Shown: positions 55,313 through 64,000, numbered from the stretch's first letter. The stretch is 64,000 nucleotides of DNA from Flectobacillus sp. BAB-3569 (GCF_002270355.1 NZ_NJFZ01000012.1:186001-250000), one strand, 5' to 3'. A program made the numbers and translations. The notes: generated from the sequence alone by a model not told the origin.

Positions 55313-55960
55313 TTAAATTTGATTGAACACAAATGGAGCTAGTCTTGAAAATTCAGTGGAGAAAAGCTGTTTAATGACAAATTCAGCCAAACTTTTCGCA
55401 CTAATTTTATCTCCAATACAATCCTGCAAATCCGTACTAATGGGAGGATTCTTATCTGTTAACTCAATTATCGGAAGGCGAATTAGTGTCCAATCGACCG
55501 ATGAATTTACCAAAAGCTCGTATTCAGCTTGTTTGTTGGCAGTCGAGATCGGAAAGTTTTGTTCCATCCATTCCGTACCGAACTTTGTCTTTTCACCTTT
55601 TTGGTCATATAATGTATCGACATTTAGTCCCGTCGTGACGATATATCGAAGTATACCTTCCGCCTGCATTGCATCTAAAATATGCTGGGTCGATTGAGTA
55701 AAAATGGTGGGTTCGCTAGGAGGAGTACCCAATCCCAACATACTGACCACATGGGTACAGCCTTTTAATAGTCGATTAATCGCTTTTGGGTCAGATACAT
55801 CGCCTAATATCAGTTCAACCTCAGCAGGAAATTGAGCGTACTTTTGTGGATTTCGGACTAATGCTTTAATAGGAAAATTATTCGAAAAAAGTTCTTGGAT
55901 AAGATAAGAGCCAGATTTGCCTGTTCCGCCGATAACAGCGATTTTATAAGAAGAATTCAT
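55313..55960 (-). CDS. NAD(P)H-binding SDR-type protein
   Basis: Atypical short-chain dehydrogenase/reductase-like protein. ATG 55960 gives 215 residues with the dinucleotide motif IAVIGGTGKSGSYLIQELFS at the N-terminus, LILGDVSD, and HVVSMLGLGTPPSEPT; the later YIVTTGLN and WTLIRLPII match NmrA/biliverdin-reductase-B-like members. No Tyr-x3-Lys site is seen, as is usual in this subgroup. It is divergent from an AraC-family gene. Confidence 0.82.
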   Translation of the reverse strand: MNSSYKIAVIGGTGKSGSYLIQELFSNNFPIKALVRNPQKYAQFPAEVELILGDVSDPKAINRLLKGCTHVVSMLGLGTPPSEPTIFTQSTQHILDAMQAEGILRYIVTTGLNVDTLYDQKGEKTKFGTEWMEQNFPISTANKQAEYELLVNSSVDWTLIRLPIIELTDKNPPISTDLQDCIGDKISAKSLAEFVIKQLFSTEFSRLAPFVFNQI

Positions 55961-56235
55961 GATTTCTCTGATTTTTGAATACAACAAAAAACTAGCGCAC
56001 ACAATGTGTGTTGCGAAGGGAAGAACCAAGTCTTGCGAGGTTCGATTGTCAGTATGTAAATCAGCGTTTAATAGGTCAAAAATATCAATTTCTTGCTAAA
56101 AGACTGTATATTAGAGCAAGATTTTTGTCAATTATTCAGAGAAGTCTAATAAACTTATAGCGTTGATTCGTAGGTGGCTGAGTATTTAATTGTTGAATAA
56201 TTTCATCCTGAAAACTCTGATATTTTTGTAAAACT

Positions 56236-57069
56236 ATGGTGCTGTTAGAATTTCCTCCATCGCACATATTGAAGGAATTTGTTCGCACTTTCCGAATAGT
56301 AGATTTTGTTTTTTCGACAAATCAAATCATTCCCTATAAACCATACCCTCCCAAGCCTGAGCATTGTCTGAGCTTTTATCCGCGAGATACCGAAACCGTA
56401 ACTTATGCTGCCTCTGGTAAGACCGAGTCAAACCTGAAAACGGTAGTTTTTGGTCAGCAAACAGAGGTGACTCATCGATATGTAGGGCGGGATTTCTTGG
56501 TTTTTCAAGTGGTGTTTCGTCCTGGGGCTTTGTTTCGACTTACAGGAATACCTTCTTATGAGCTTAATAACTCCTATCTTGATGCAGAAACGATTTTTCC
56601 TTATGCCATCAAAGAGGTTAATTTACGGTTGCAAGAAGCGAAAAATTATACCGAAATGGTAAACATCGTGGAGTCTTTTCTAGTGGGTTTATTAACCCAA
56701 AAAGTGAAGCCTTCTCATGGCTTAGATATTATTACCAATCAGATTTTAAGCCAATCGACCGTAATAGATATTGACTGGCTTGCACAAGAATCCTGTTTAA
56801 GTACCCGTCAATTTGAACGTAAGTTTTTGGAGAGAATGGGCGTTTCTGCCAAATATTACAACTCACTGATTCGCTTTGAGAATGCTTTTCGAATGAAAAA
56901 TAAACACCCACATCTGGACTGGCTCACTATTGCTGTCCAATGCGGGTATTATGATTACCAACATTTATCAAAGACCTATCAAAAGTTGACCTTAAAGTCG
57001 CCAACAGAATTTCATTTGATGGATTTAAACTCACCCGAAAGAGCCTTTGGTCAGGCGGATACTTACTAA
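56236..57069 (+). CDS. AraC-family transcriptional regulator
   Basis: A 277-residue regulator. The N-terminal half has a DUF6597-like sensing region (LKEFVRTFRIVDF, then QVVFRPGALFRLTGIPSYEL) and the C-terminus has two helix-turn-helix units (DIDWLAQESCLSTRQFERKF, then IAVQCGYYDYQHLSKTYQKL). A TATTTTTG lies at 56221-56228, just before the start, but no well-spaced -33 box goes with it. The cupin gene 77 bp downstream may be its target or partner. Confidence 0.88.
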   Translation: MVLLEFPPSHILKEFVRTFRIVDFVFSTNQIIPYKPYPPKPEHCLSFYPRDTETVTYAASGKTESNLKTVVFGQQTEVTHRYVGRDFLVFQVVFRPGALFRLTGIPSYELNNSYLDAETIFPYAIKEVNLRLQEAKNYTEMVNIVESFLVGLLTQKVKPSHGLDIITNQILSQSTVIDIDWLAQESCLSTRQFERKFLERMGVSAKYYNSLIRFENAFRMKNKHPHLDWLTIAVQCGYYDYQHLSKTYQKLTLKSPTEFHLMDLNSPERAFGQADTY

Positions 57070-57146
57070 AAAACGTCGTTTTTTTACCACTAAATTACAT
57101 TTTCAGCCTTGCAAATTTGTGTTATAAACAACCAACCCAAACAACT

Positions 57147-57689
57147 ATGCAACGCAGAAATTTTCTCTCGACGACTGCTCTATTGGGCTTTACGCTAACA
57201 CAAACTAAAGCAGAAATCCATCAAGCCCCTACAGCCCCATTCGTGATTCGTTCTGGCGAGAGCCGTTTTCAGGAAAGCACTCAAGTAGGGCTGAGTCCAA
57301 ATAACATTAAGGTATCCTCAAAAGATACCAATGGTCAGCTTACCGTTTTTGAGTATATTGGAAAAGAAAGAGGTGGACCGCCCTTACATATTCACCCCAA
57401 TCAGGATGAAATATTTTTTATCGTAGATGGCGAATATCTTTTTCAAGTAGGAAAGGAACAATTCCGATTAAAGTCAGGGGATACTATATTTCTTCCTCGA
57501 AATATTCCTCATGCTTTTGCACAAACCTCTGCAACGGGGAAGTTGTTTTTTATGTTTCAACCATCTGGAAAAATGGAAGATTTCTTTCGGGCGCTTGGTG
57601 CTCTCAAAACTCAGCCAACTCCAGAAGAAGGAGCTAAAATATTTGCCGCACATGATATGCAGGTGGTAGGGCCACCACTTCAATTTTAA
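57147..57689 (+). CDS. Secreted cupin-domain protein
   Basis: A 180-residue protein; ATG 57147 gives MQRRNFLSTTALLGFTLTQT, an export signal with a twin-arginine-like RRNFL start. The cupin motifs are GPPLHIHPNQDEIFFIVDGE (two His and Glu metal ligands) and LPRNIPHAFAQTSATGKLFF (third His). It could be a dioxygenase or a simple binding protein. Its position after an AraC gene suggests shared control. Confidence 0.82.
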   Translation: MQRRNFLSTTALLGFTLTQTKAEIHQAPTAPFVIRSGESRFQESTQVGLSPNNIKVSSKDTNGQLTVFEYIGKERGGPPLHIHPNQDEIFFIVDGEYLFQVGKEQFRLKSGDTIFLPRNIPHAFAQTSATGKLFFMFQPSGKMEDFFRALGALKTQPTPEEGAKIFAAHDMQVVGPPLQF

Positions 57690-57751
57690 TTTTATGCTGA
57701 AAAATAACCGTAATCCAGAATTTCGAACTTTGATATATTATTTAATTATGC

Positions 57752-57905
57752 GTCAAAAAAGCGGTCGAAAAATATTTTCCGACCGCTTTTTGATGCTAAT
57801 ACACTAGATATGATTTGGCTTAAGACCCAATCATCGCCTTTCTACTGCGAGAATATAAATTTTAGCAAAATCACTCACTCGCTCAACCACTCAAATACGT
57901 ATTTC
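57752..57905. mobile_element. MITE-like element, copy 3 (degenerate)
   Basis: The core hairpin AAAAAAGCGGTCGAAAA / TTTTCCGACCGCTTTTT lies at 57755-57791. The right part, GATGCTAATACACTAGATAT then GGCTTAAGACCCAATCATCG and TCACTCACTCGCTCAACCAC, follows copy 1 closely in the same direction. The left inverted end is lost or unrecognisable. The gap 57690-57909 otherwise contains no gene. Confidence 0.6.
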
Positions 57906-57909
57906 ACCC

Positions 57910-58248
57910 TTACTTCTCCATAATTACTTTTCTGTGCTCAATTCCCCAAAGATGTAATTCCTCAACCACTTTTTGTAGCGATTGTCCATGCGGTGTGATG
58001 GAATATTCTACGGTTGGAGGATAGGTATCTACAGCTGTTCGAGTAATTAAGGTATTTGTTTCAAGACTTTTGAGCTCGTTCGATAAAACTTTGTCGGAAA
58101 TGCCCTTTACCTCCGTTGAAATTTGTGTAAACCTTTTAGGTTCAGCGCTTAAAGCAAACAGAATTAATAATTTCCACTTACCTTGCAAAGTTTCTAAGGC
58201 ATCCTTTATAGAGCGTATATTTTTGGGACAATCAATACCGTTTATCAT
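57910..58248 (-). CDS. HxlR-family transcriptional regulator
   Basis: A 112-residue winged-helix repressor. Family motifs are ALETLQGKWKLLILFALS, RFTQISTEVKGISDKVLSNE and PTVEYSITPHGQSL. Cys7 (GIDCPKN) sits where the redox-sensing cysteine is found in several HxlR members such as YodB. It is divergent from a DoxX-family gene, with a perfect 42-bp palindrome between them. The product therefore probably represses both genes and responds to electrophiles or oxidants, but this is inferred. Confidence 0.9.
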   Translation of the reverse strand: MINGIDCPKNIRSIKDALETLQGKWKLLILFALSAEPKRFTQISTEVKGISDKVLSNELKSLETNTLITRTAVDTYPPTVEYSITPHGQSLQKVVEELHLWGIEHRKVIMEK

Positions 58249-58270
58249 CGTCTTTAAGTTTTTGATTCGT

Positions 58271-58312
58271 GATACTTTCTTGGAGGTAAGCCCTTACCTC
58301 CAAGAAAGTATC
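58271..58312. promoter_or_regulatory. Perfect palindrome, candidate HxlR operator
   Basis: Left arm GATACTTTCTTGGAGGTAAG at 58271-58290 and right arm CTTACCTCCAAGAAAGTATC at 58293-58312 are exact reverse complements, separated by CC. It lies 22 bp before the hxlR-like start and 51 bp before the DoxX start, the usual place for a shared operator. Confidence 0.75.
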
Positions 58313-58363
58313 CCTGTTTGTAAAGGGTAAGTGGGTAGTTTTGGAAAAATAATATTTCCAAAC

Positions 58364-58756
58364 ATGACAACATTCAAACAAAACACCAAGTTCAAAACAT
58401 TGATAACTTGGGTACTGCAAATTCTTTTAGCAGCGAGCCTTACCTATGGAGGATTGATGAAATTAGTAACTCCTGTCGACCAACTGGCTCAAATATGGCC
58501 ATGGGTTTCGCAGGTACCAAGCCAACTTCTATGGGGTACTGCCATCGTGGACTTGCTGGGTGCCGTAGGCATTGTACTACCCAAACTTTTCCAAATTAAG
58601 CCACAGCTTAGCAGATGGACTGCCTATGGAATCCTTGGGTTAATGCTTTCAGCGATCATCTTTCATGTGGTACGTGATGAGGTGAAGGTCATTGGTTTTA
58701 ATATTTTTCTGATGATTTTGACCTTGATTTTATTAAAACTTTGGAAGTCAGAGTAG
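58364..58756 (+). CDS. DoxX-family membrane protein
   Basis: A 130-residue inner-membrane protein with four hydrophobic helices (VLQILLAASLTYGGLMKLV, then AIVDLLGAVGIVLPKL, LGLMLSAIIFHVVRDE, FNIFLMILTLILLKL). ATG 58364 is preferred over the frame start at 58331, which would lie nearer the palindrome. DoxX-like proteins are linked to quinone or thiosulfate redox chemistry. HxlR-type regulators often control them. Confidence 0.82.
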   Translation: MTTFKQNTKFKTLITWVLQILLAASLTYGGLMKLVTPVDQLAQIWPWVSQVPSQLLWGTAIVDLLGAVGIVLPKLFQIKPQLSRWTAYGILGLMLSAIIFHVVRDEVKVIGFNIFLMILTLILLKLWKSE

Positions 58757-58839
58757 CGCTTTATAAATCTTCTAAGCCTAGTATTATATCGTAACAGAAA
58801 ATGGTAAATTTGTAGGACAAACCTTTAACCTTTTTTACT

Positions 58840-59481
58840 ATGCTACAGTCAATTTTAAAAGCTGGAGACGCAGAATTGCTTTACTCAACTCTCAAAACCA
58901 ATCCTGAATTGGCAAATGTAGGCGTTCCGCTCGACGATAAGACCCCCGCATTAGCACATCCCCTACATAGAATAGCTGATTGGGTATTTACAAAAGATAT
59001 TTCAGAGGAAAAAGCTATCGAACTCGCTAGAATTCTACTCGATTTTGGAGCCAATATCGATGGACTAGATTTGAAAACACTTCAAGATACACCCATAATT
59101 GCTGCAGCGAGTTTGTATGCCAATCAGCTTGCAAAATTTTACCTATCTAAAGGTGCAAATTTACAGCATCAAGGTTGTTTTGGTGGCACTGCCCTACATT
59201 GGGCAGCATGGTGTGGAGGTGTAGAGTTGTTGGAGGGTCTATTGCAAAAAGACCTTGATTTGAATCAAAGATGCCTCGAGTTTACTTCAACACCATTGTT
59301 TTGGGCGGTGCATGGAACTTATCAAGATAAATATATGAACCGAGCTGCACACCTAAAAAGTATTGAATTGTTGGTAAAGACAGGTGCTGATAAAAATATT
59401 CCTAACATTGAAGGTTATACCATTTTTGATTTGGCAGATGGAGATGAGGAGGTATTACAGATACTAAATCAGGCCGAGTAA
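58840..59481 (+). CDS. Ankyrin-repeat protein
   Basis: A 213-residue cytoplasmic protein made of about five ankyrin repeats; visible units are ELARILLDFGANIDGLDLKT, LAKFYLSKGANLQHQG, GTALHWAAWCGGVELLEGLL and SIELLVKTGADKNIPNIEGY. It has no other domain and its partner is unknown. Confidence 0.85.
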   Translation: MLQSILKAGDAELLYSTLKTNPELANVGVPLDDKTPALAHPLHRIADWVFTKDISEEKAIELARILLDFGANIDGLDLKTLQDTPIIAAASLYANQLAKFYLSKGANLQHQGCFGGTALHWAAWCGGVELLEGLLQKDLDLNQRCLEFTSTPLFWAVHGTYQDKYMNRAAHLKSIELLVKTGADKNIPNIEGYTIFDLADGDEEVLQILNQAE

Positions 59482-59791
59482 AGGAAGGGTTTTCTAGATT
59501 TGCAAACGAAGTATTCTTTTCTAAAAGCTATTATGCTGTAAATAGGTTGAAGGCAGTCGACAAAATCAATTAGTATTCTTGTAAAATACTTTTCAAATTT
59601 AACAAACGGCATAAAGCCGTTAGGTTAAGTGGTTGATTAAAAATGTGTTAGACTTTAGGATGAAACTTTTAACTTCCTGTTCCGCTTAATAGCTTTCATT
59701 TTTGACCTAAAAAATTAATACATGTTTCCAGAACTTATCCGTTATATTTGAATAGTAATATTGAACCCAAATTGGTGTAAACTTATTAGAA
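59482..59791. promoter_or_regulatory. Intergenic region with candidate promoter for the Ivy-like gene
   Basis: No gene. TATATTTG at 59743-59750 fits the phylum's -7 TANNTTTG; a loose TGTTT near 59724 is about where -33 TTTG should be. An inverted pair around AACGGC...GCCGTTAG near 59603-59622 is small (AACGGCataaaGCCGTT). Confidence 0.4.
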
Positions 59792-60247
59792 ATGAAAAAA
59801 TTTGCCTTGAGTGCCGCCGTAACGATGTCCTTTTTTGCTTTGGGCTTATCACATCAGTCAGTGGCTAAAGTTTCAGTTAAACAACAAATTACAGTAGGAG
59901 ACGAACCATCGATGGCGTTTTTGAGAAAACTGCACGGAAAGTATCCCTTTGATGTCAAATTATTTAATTCACAAAGTTTGACTACTCGTCTTAAAAAATT
60001 ACTCGGAAATCGATACCAGTTTATGGTCAGTACATGGGCGGTTGAGGTTCCGATTGAAATAAAAAACAATATTTTTGCAGCGAGTGGATGTGAGCAACAC
60101 AACTGTGGAGCTACCAACTTTATTATTGTTTATGACTTTACTAAAAATAACCTTTCCGCAGGTATCCGCGAAGGTGATAAAGTGAATACCTATTCCGAAG
60201 ATGGTAGTAATTCACCAAGAGTATTACAATGGGTTAACAACTATTAA
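59792..60247 (+). CDS. Ivy-like secreted lysozyme inhibitor (candidate)
   Basis: A 151-residue protein with a signal peptide (MKKFALSAAVTMSFFALGLS, then HQSVA). The second half resembles Ivy, the periplasmic inhibitor of C-type lysozyme: SGCEQHNCGATNFIIVYDFT aligns with SCKPHDCGSQRIAVMWSE of E. coli Ivy, so Cys100-x2-His103-x-Cys105 match the inhibitory loop CKPHDC. A strand (NLSAGIREGDKV) follows. The loop's Lys and Pro are replaced by Glu and Gln. Assignment is from this motif and size; inhibitory activity is not shown. Confidence 0.6.
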   Translation: MKKFALSAAVTMSFFALGLSHQSVAKVSVKQQITVGDEPSMAFLRKLHGKYPFDVKLFNSQSLTTRLKKLLGNRYQFMVSTWAVEVPIEIKNNIFAASGCEQHNCGATNFIIVYDFTKNNLSAGIREGDKVNTYSEDGSNSPRVLQWVNNY

Positions 60248-60260
60248 TCCTAAAAATCGA

Positions 60261-60289
60261 AAGCCTCAGATTTCTCTGAGGCTTTTTTT
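60261..60289 (+). terminator. Rho-independent terminator
   Basis: AAGCCTCAGA at 60261-60270 pairs with TCTGAGGCTT at 60274-60283, with a tight 3-nt loop, and is followed by TTTTT. It lies 13 bp after the Ivy-like stop. Confidence 0.88.
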
Positions 60290-60755
60290 ACAAAGTAAGG
60301 CTATAAAGTTAAAGTTGTTATGCGTTAGACAATCATTAAAATCCAATATTCGTTTTGAGTCTCTTCTTGTAGAAGAACTTTTACACTTCCTAAAAAACAC
60401 CGTTTGAGAATCTGTCTCCGATAGGAAACAAACAAGATTGGTCGATATAATTGGGTGTTAGTTAGTTAAGGTAAAAGAAGCTTCTTTGTGCAAAGAATTG
60501 TTTGTTTTTCTTTTATACAGGAAAGTTATTACCATAAAAAATAAAATCAAAATTTTTGAGGAAAAATTTATATCACATGATTTGGTGATATTGGATGTAA
60601 ATTAGTGATAATTGATGTTTTTTTGATTTAGAAAATGTAAAATCATTGACAAAAGTCAATAATAATGACTTGTAGTGTAATTATTTATTGGAATAATTAT
60701 ATTTTATGCCACTCTGAATTTTTTAAATTTAAAGTTATTTGAAGTTGGACTTCGT
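60290..60755. other. AT-rich noncoding region
   Basis: About 465 bp with no gene seen. It includes direct TGGTGATATTGGATGTAAAT / TAGTGATAATTGATGTTTT near-repeats at about 60583-60620. No promoter or known repeat family could be assigned. Confidence 0.4.
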
Positions 60756-61562
60756 TTATTTTAAAATTTGGGTCTGCATTTTTAAATATTCCGATGGTCT
60801 ACAACCTATTAAGTTGCTAAATGTGTTACTAAATGTAGGAATACTAGAATATCCAACACTAATCGCGACCTCACTTACGGGGAGTTTTTTTTCAAGTAAT
60901 AATTGCAAGGATTTCAATATTCTTAAGATGGTATAATATTGAATAAATGTCATTCCTAACTCTGAATGAAACAATCTTGCTAGACTTCGTTGACTAAATC
61001 CAAATCTTTCACATAGCTCTGGAAAAGCAATTGGGTTGTGAAGATTGTTGGACATATAGGTCAATATTTTCTCAAGTCTTTGGTTATTAGAAAATGGCAA
61101 TGCCAGTGGTAAATTCATCGTACTCATTTGTGGTAAAATTGCCCTAATCGCCTCAGCAATGATGTAATCTTCCTTTGAACTTATCAGAATATCGCCATGC
61201 CAGCGGTTAGAAAACAATAATAGTTGAAGTAACAAGTCGTTCACTGCATAAATACCTATTTGCTGGAAAAAGTCTATTTCAAAATTCTGAATTGGGAAGT
61301 ATAGATTTCGCATCATGATTTCGGGTGAACTCGCATGAATACTATGTGGCACTTCGGGTGGAATCCACATATAATGTCTGGCAGGCAAGAAGTAAGTTTT
61401 ACTTGGTACAGAGATATGTACTACTCCTCCTTCTGTGTATAACAACTGCGCTTTTTTGTGCTGATGCAGTTGGATGTCATTTTCACCCATGGCGTCGTGA
61501 AAACAATAGATAGAGTCTTCTACTTTATCTACCTCAGTGAGATAATATCTTTGGGGAGTCAT
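60756..61562 (-). CDS. AraC-family transcriptional regulator
   Basis: A 268-residue regulator starting at ATG 61562; the open frame continues to 61673 into the divergent promoter region. The N-terminus is a cupin-like domain (IQLHQHKKAQLLYTEGGVVH, then HYMWIPPEVPHSIHAS), and the C-terminus has two helix-turn-helix units (FPELCERFGFSQRSLARLFH, then VSEVAISVGYSSIPTFSNTF) and IGCRPSEYL. It is divergent from the CoA-transferase gene and probably controls it. Confidence 0.9.
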   Translation of the reverse strand: MTPQRYYLTEVDKVEDSIYCFHDAMGENDIQLHQHKKAQLLYTEGGVVHISVPSKTYFLPARHYMWIPPEVPHSIHASSPEIMMRNLYFPIQNFEIDFFQQIGIYAVNDLLLQLLLFSNRWHGDILISSKEDYIIAEAIRAILPQMSTMNLPLALPFSNNQRLEKILTYMSNNLHNPIAFPELCERFGFSQRSLARLFHSELGMTFIQYYTILRILKSLQLLLEKKLPVSEVAISVGYSSIPTFSNTFSNLIGCRPSEYLKMQTQILK

Positions 61563-61690
61563 TTTGGCAAAAATTGATAAATAGTTGGCTTTTGTAGATA
61601 TTTCTACCACAAAGATACTTGCTAATTTTGTCTTACCATATTTCAAAAAACAAAACAAACGACGATAACCCATTGCGAACGGTACAAACC

Positions 61691-63196
61691 ATGAATTCAG
61701 AGAGAATCCAAATATTTACTTTACTAGCAAAAGTAAAAACTGCACAAGAAGCCGCTGCCTTAATAGAGGATGGCATGGTAGTAGGCTCTAGTGGCTTTAC
61801 ACGTGCAGGCGATAGCAAGGCCGTTTTACAGGCATTAGCCGAACGAGCCCAATCAAATCCCTTGAAGATTACTTTGTTAACGGGAGCATCTCTGGGTCAT
61901 GATACCGATGGACTATTGGCTGAATCACACGCTTTGTACAAACGTATGCCTTTTCAGTCGGATAATGGCTTAAGAAGTCATATCAACGATGGAGAAGTTC
62001 TTTTTATAGACCAACATCTAGGCGAAACGGCTGAGTTATTACAAGCCGAGAATATTCATCCTGTAGATTTGGCCATCATTGAAGTTGCCATGATTAGAGC
62101 CGATGGACAGTTAATTCCAACTACTTCGGTGGGTAATTCAGCAACTTTTGTCCAACAAGCCAAACAATTGATTATTGAGGTCAATATGGCTGTGCCAACA
62201 AGTATCGCAGGGATTCATGATATTCATATTCCCGAACGTTATCCTTACCGCAAGCCCATATTGATTGAGAAAGTCGATGACCGTATAGGGAGTATCGGTA
62301 TCGAATTTGATCCAGCTAAAGTAGTGGCGGTGGTCTTTACAAACTTGTCAGATAGCGCAGCTACAATCGCTCCACCTGAAGCAAAAACAGATGCTATTGC
62401 GGCACATTTGATAGAATTTTTTGAAAAAGAAGTTCATAAAGGCAAACTTTCCTACCATTTGTTGCCCCTACAAGCGGGTATTGGTAAGGTAGCAAATGCC
62501 ATTTTACAGGGTTTTGTCAATAGTCCCTTCGAGGGTCTTACGATGTATTCGGAGGTATTACAAGATAGTACTTTTGAGTTGATAGATGCTGGGAAAATGG
62601 ATTTTGCCTCGGCATCCTCCATTACGGTTTCGAAGGAATGGTACCAAAAACTTTTTATCAATTTTGAAAGATATAAAGACAAAATCTTGCTTCGCCCTCA
62701 GAATATTAGCAATTCGGCGGAGGTCATTCGTCGATTGGGCGTCATTGCAATTAATACTGCTATTGAGTTTGATATTTACGGAAATGTAAACTCAACACAT
62801 ATTTATGGTACCAAAATGATGAATGGAATAGGTGGTTCGGGCGATTTTGCCAGAAATGCCTATTTAAGCATTTTTGTGTGCCAAGCTGCTTCCAAAAATG
62901 ATACAATTTCGCATGTAGTGCCAATGGTGGCCCATGTAGATCATACTGAGCACGATGTTGATATTTTGGTAACAGACTTTGGGCTAGCGGATTTACGAGG
63001 TTTAGCTCCCCGCGAACGAGCCAAAGTTATTATCGAAAACTGTGCACATCCCGACTATCGAGAAGCTTTGATGGATTATTATACCAGAGCTTTGGAGAGA
63101 GGAGGACAAACGCCACATTTACTTGGCGAAGCACTCAGTTGGCATGAAAGATTACAAAAAACGGGTAGAATGACCTCTGAATTAGAAAGAGTGTAG
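61691..63196 (+). CDS. Acetyl-CoA hydrolase/succinyl-CoA:acetate CoA-transferase family protein
   Basis: Cytoplasmic enzyme that moves or releases CoA, for example acetate/succinyl-CoA transfer. ATG 61691 gives 501 residues, the usual length; the frame is open to 61619. Family signs are DGMVVGSSGFTRAGDSKAVL near the N-terminus, EVAMIRADGQLIPTTSVGNS with the region before the catalytic glutamate, and GTKMMNGIGGSGDFARNAYL with the GGSGDF loop. The gene is divergent from an AraC regulator. Hydrolase versus transferase cannot be decided from the sequence. Confidence 0.9.
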   Translation: MNSERIQIFTLLAKVKTAQEAAALIEDGMVVGSSGFTRAGDSKAVLQALAERAQSNPLKITLLTGASLGHDTDGLLAESHALYKRMPFQSDNGLRSHINDGEVLFIDQHLGETAELLQAENIHPVDLAIIEVAMIRADGQLIPTTSVGNSATFVQQAKQLIIEVNMAVPTSIAGIHDIHIPERYPYRKPILIEKVDDRIGSIGIEFDPAKVVAVVFTNLSDSAATIAPPEAKTDAIAAHLIEFFEKEVHKGKLSYHLLPLQAGIGKVANAILQGFVNSPFEGLTMYSEVLQDSTFELIDAGKMDFASASSITVSKEWYQKLFINFERYKDKILLRPQNISNSAEVIRRLGVIAINTAIEFDIYGNVNSTHIYGTKMMNGIGGSGDFARNAYLSIFVCQAASKNDTISHVVPMVAHVDHTEHDVDILVTDFGLADLRGLAPRERAKVIIENCAHPDYREALMDYYTRALERGGQTPHLLGEALSWHERLQKTGRMTSELERV

Positions 63197-63692
63197 CTTC
63201 AATCCTGTAAAAGATAGTGGTTTAGATTACTTGTTAATTGGGACAATGAGTATGAGGATGGTACAATATTGTGGTACTCATATCCCATGCCATGAGGGTA
63301 AAATAGTTTTGCACCTGTTTTTAAAACGAATATGATGTTATTAGTTTATGGTGTATCAGTTATCGGAACTAGTTCATTTACAAGAAATTATATTTGAGTT
63401 ATGCCTCAGGTATACTATTGATTTAATCTTTCCTGCTTCTTAAGTTATCGTCCAAAATAAGGTTTGAGCTTTCGGCTTTCAGCTATTGGTATAGGGTAAA
63501 AACATATTTGTTGTTACTCAATAACATGATAAAACTCTTTGCCTGTTGCCTAGAGCACACGTGCACAATAACTTAAATAGTATTAGTTAAAATTTATCGA
63601 AGGAAGAAGTCGTAAACTTTCTCCTATACATATTTTCATTTTTCACTCTCGCAATCGGATACATTTATGGTGTCTGTTTTAAATTTATGACA
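63197..63692. other. Noncoding region before the TolC-family gene
   Basis: About 500 bp without a credible gene. It should contain the TolC-family gene's promoter; no consensus box stands out. A CTTTCGGCTTTCAGC-type stretch (63468-63484) is a common low-complexity repeat in such genomes. Confidence 0.4.
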
Positions 63693-64000
63693 ATGTACAA
63701 ACAACCAATTCAAGGAAAGGGTTTTTTCCTTGGAGGTTTGCTTATGCTTGCCCAAACCACTTATGGACAACATATTAGCCATACCACAAGTAATAAAGTT
63801 TCATTGAATTTGTCGGAAGCTTTAGCTCTTTTGAAAGAAAACAGTCCTTATCTTAAAGAAGCAAAAATTCAGACGGAAATTGCCAACGAAAAAGTAAAGG
63901 AAGAAAAAGAAATACAATTGCCAGATTTGGATTTTCATGCTTCGTATTATCGTATGAGCAATATGATCGAGTATCAACATGCCGATCAAGTGGTTCACTA
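63693..64000 (+). CDS. TolC-family outer membrane protein, 3' end outside window
   Basis: Start of an outer-membrane efflux or secretion channel. ATG 63693 begins an export signal (MYKQPIQGKGFFLGGLLMLA, ending around TTYGQ), followed by LNLSEALALLKENSPYLKEA, the typical first TolC motif with a Leu-rich coiled-coil helix, and KIQTEIANEKVKEEKEIQLP. About 102 residues are in the window and no stop is reached. It probably starts an efflux operon with membrane fusion and RND genes beyond the edge. Confidence 0.85.
   Translation, partial: MYKQPIQGKGFFLGGLLMLAQTTYGQHISHTTSNKVSLNLSEALALLKENSPYLKEAKIQTEIANEKVKEEKEIQLPDLDFHASYYRMSNMIEYQHADQVVH

Overview
The window reads as chromosomal DNA of an AT-rich Bacteroidota bacterium, most like the order Cytophagales. 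The basis is a SusC/SusD pair with an ECF sigma/FecR regulator, many genes with signal peptides or lipoboxes but weak Shine-Dalgarno sequences, an exosortase K/MSEP-CTERM pair, and many short palindromic intergenic repeats. The genus is not determined. No rRNA, tRNA, CRISPR array, phage or transposase gene was seen.

Layout: 1-4.1 kb holds a GH89 alpha-N-acetylglucosaminidase (cut by the window edge) and a GH92 alpha-mannosidase. 4.4-7.7 kb holds exosortase K and its dedicated MSEP-CTERM membrane protein, overlapping by 17 bp. 7.9-13.2 kb (minus strand) is a molybdenum hydroxylase operon, coxG-coxS-coxL-coxM-coxD-like, divergent from an XdhC/CoxI maturation gene at 13.7 kb. The large subunit has the form II motif AYRGAGR, so CO oxidation is unlikely. 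15-24 kb holds a HAD phosphatase, a D-2-hydroxyacid dehydrogenase, dnaK, a DUF3883 protein and two beta-barrel-like proteins among repeat elements.

24.8-38.9 kb starts with an AraC regulator and a secreted retropepsin-like protein. A glycan utilisation locus follows: ECF sigma factor, FecR, STN-type SusC (split by a one-base frameshift), SusD, a second complete GH89 and a NagX/HGSNAT-like membrane acetyltransferase. The last two mirror consecutive steps of lysosomal heparan sulfate breakdown. With the GH92 and the first GH89 they suggest degradation of alpha-linked amino-sugar or mannose glycans.

39-54 kb is a run of mostly monocistronic genes: methionine aminopeptidase, a nucleotidyltransferase, a GNAT enzyme, an S41 protease, a NamZ-type N-acetylmuramidase (DUF1343), a ThuA-domain protein, and several secreted or lipoprotein unknowns. 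54-64 kb holds an acyltransferase, a stress-type group (NAD(P)-binding protein, AraC, cupin, HxlR/DoxX around a perfect 42-bp palindrome), an ankyrin protein, an Ivy-like lysozyme inhibitor candidate, an AraC gene divergent from an acetyl-CoA hydrolase/CoA-transferase, and the start of a TolC-family gene.

Intergenic DNA is dominated by at least five families of small repeats. One is MITE-like, with terminal inverted repeats and a GCGGTCG hairpin core, in three copies.
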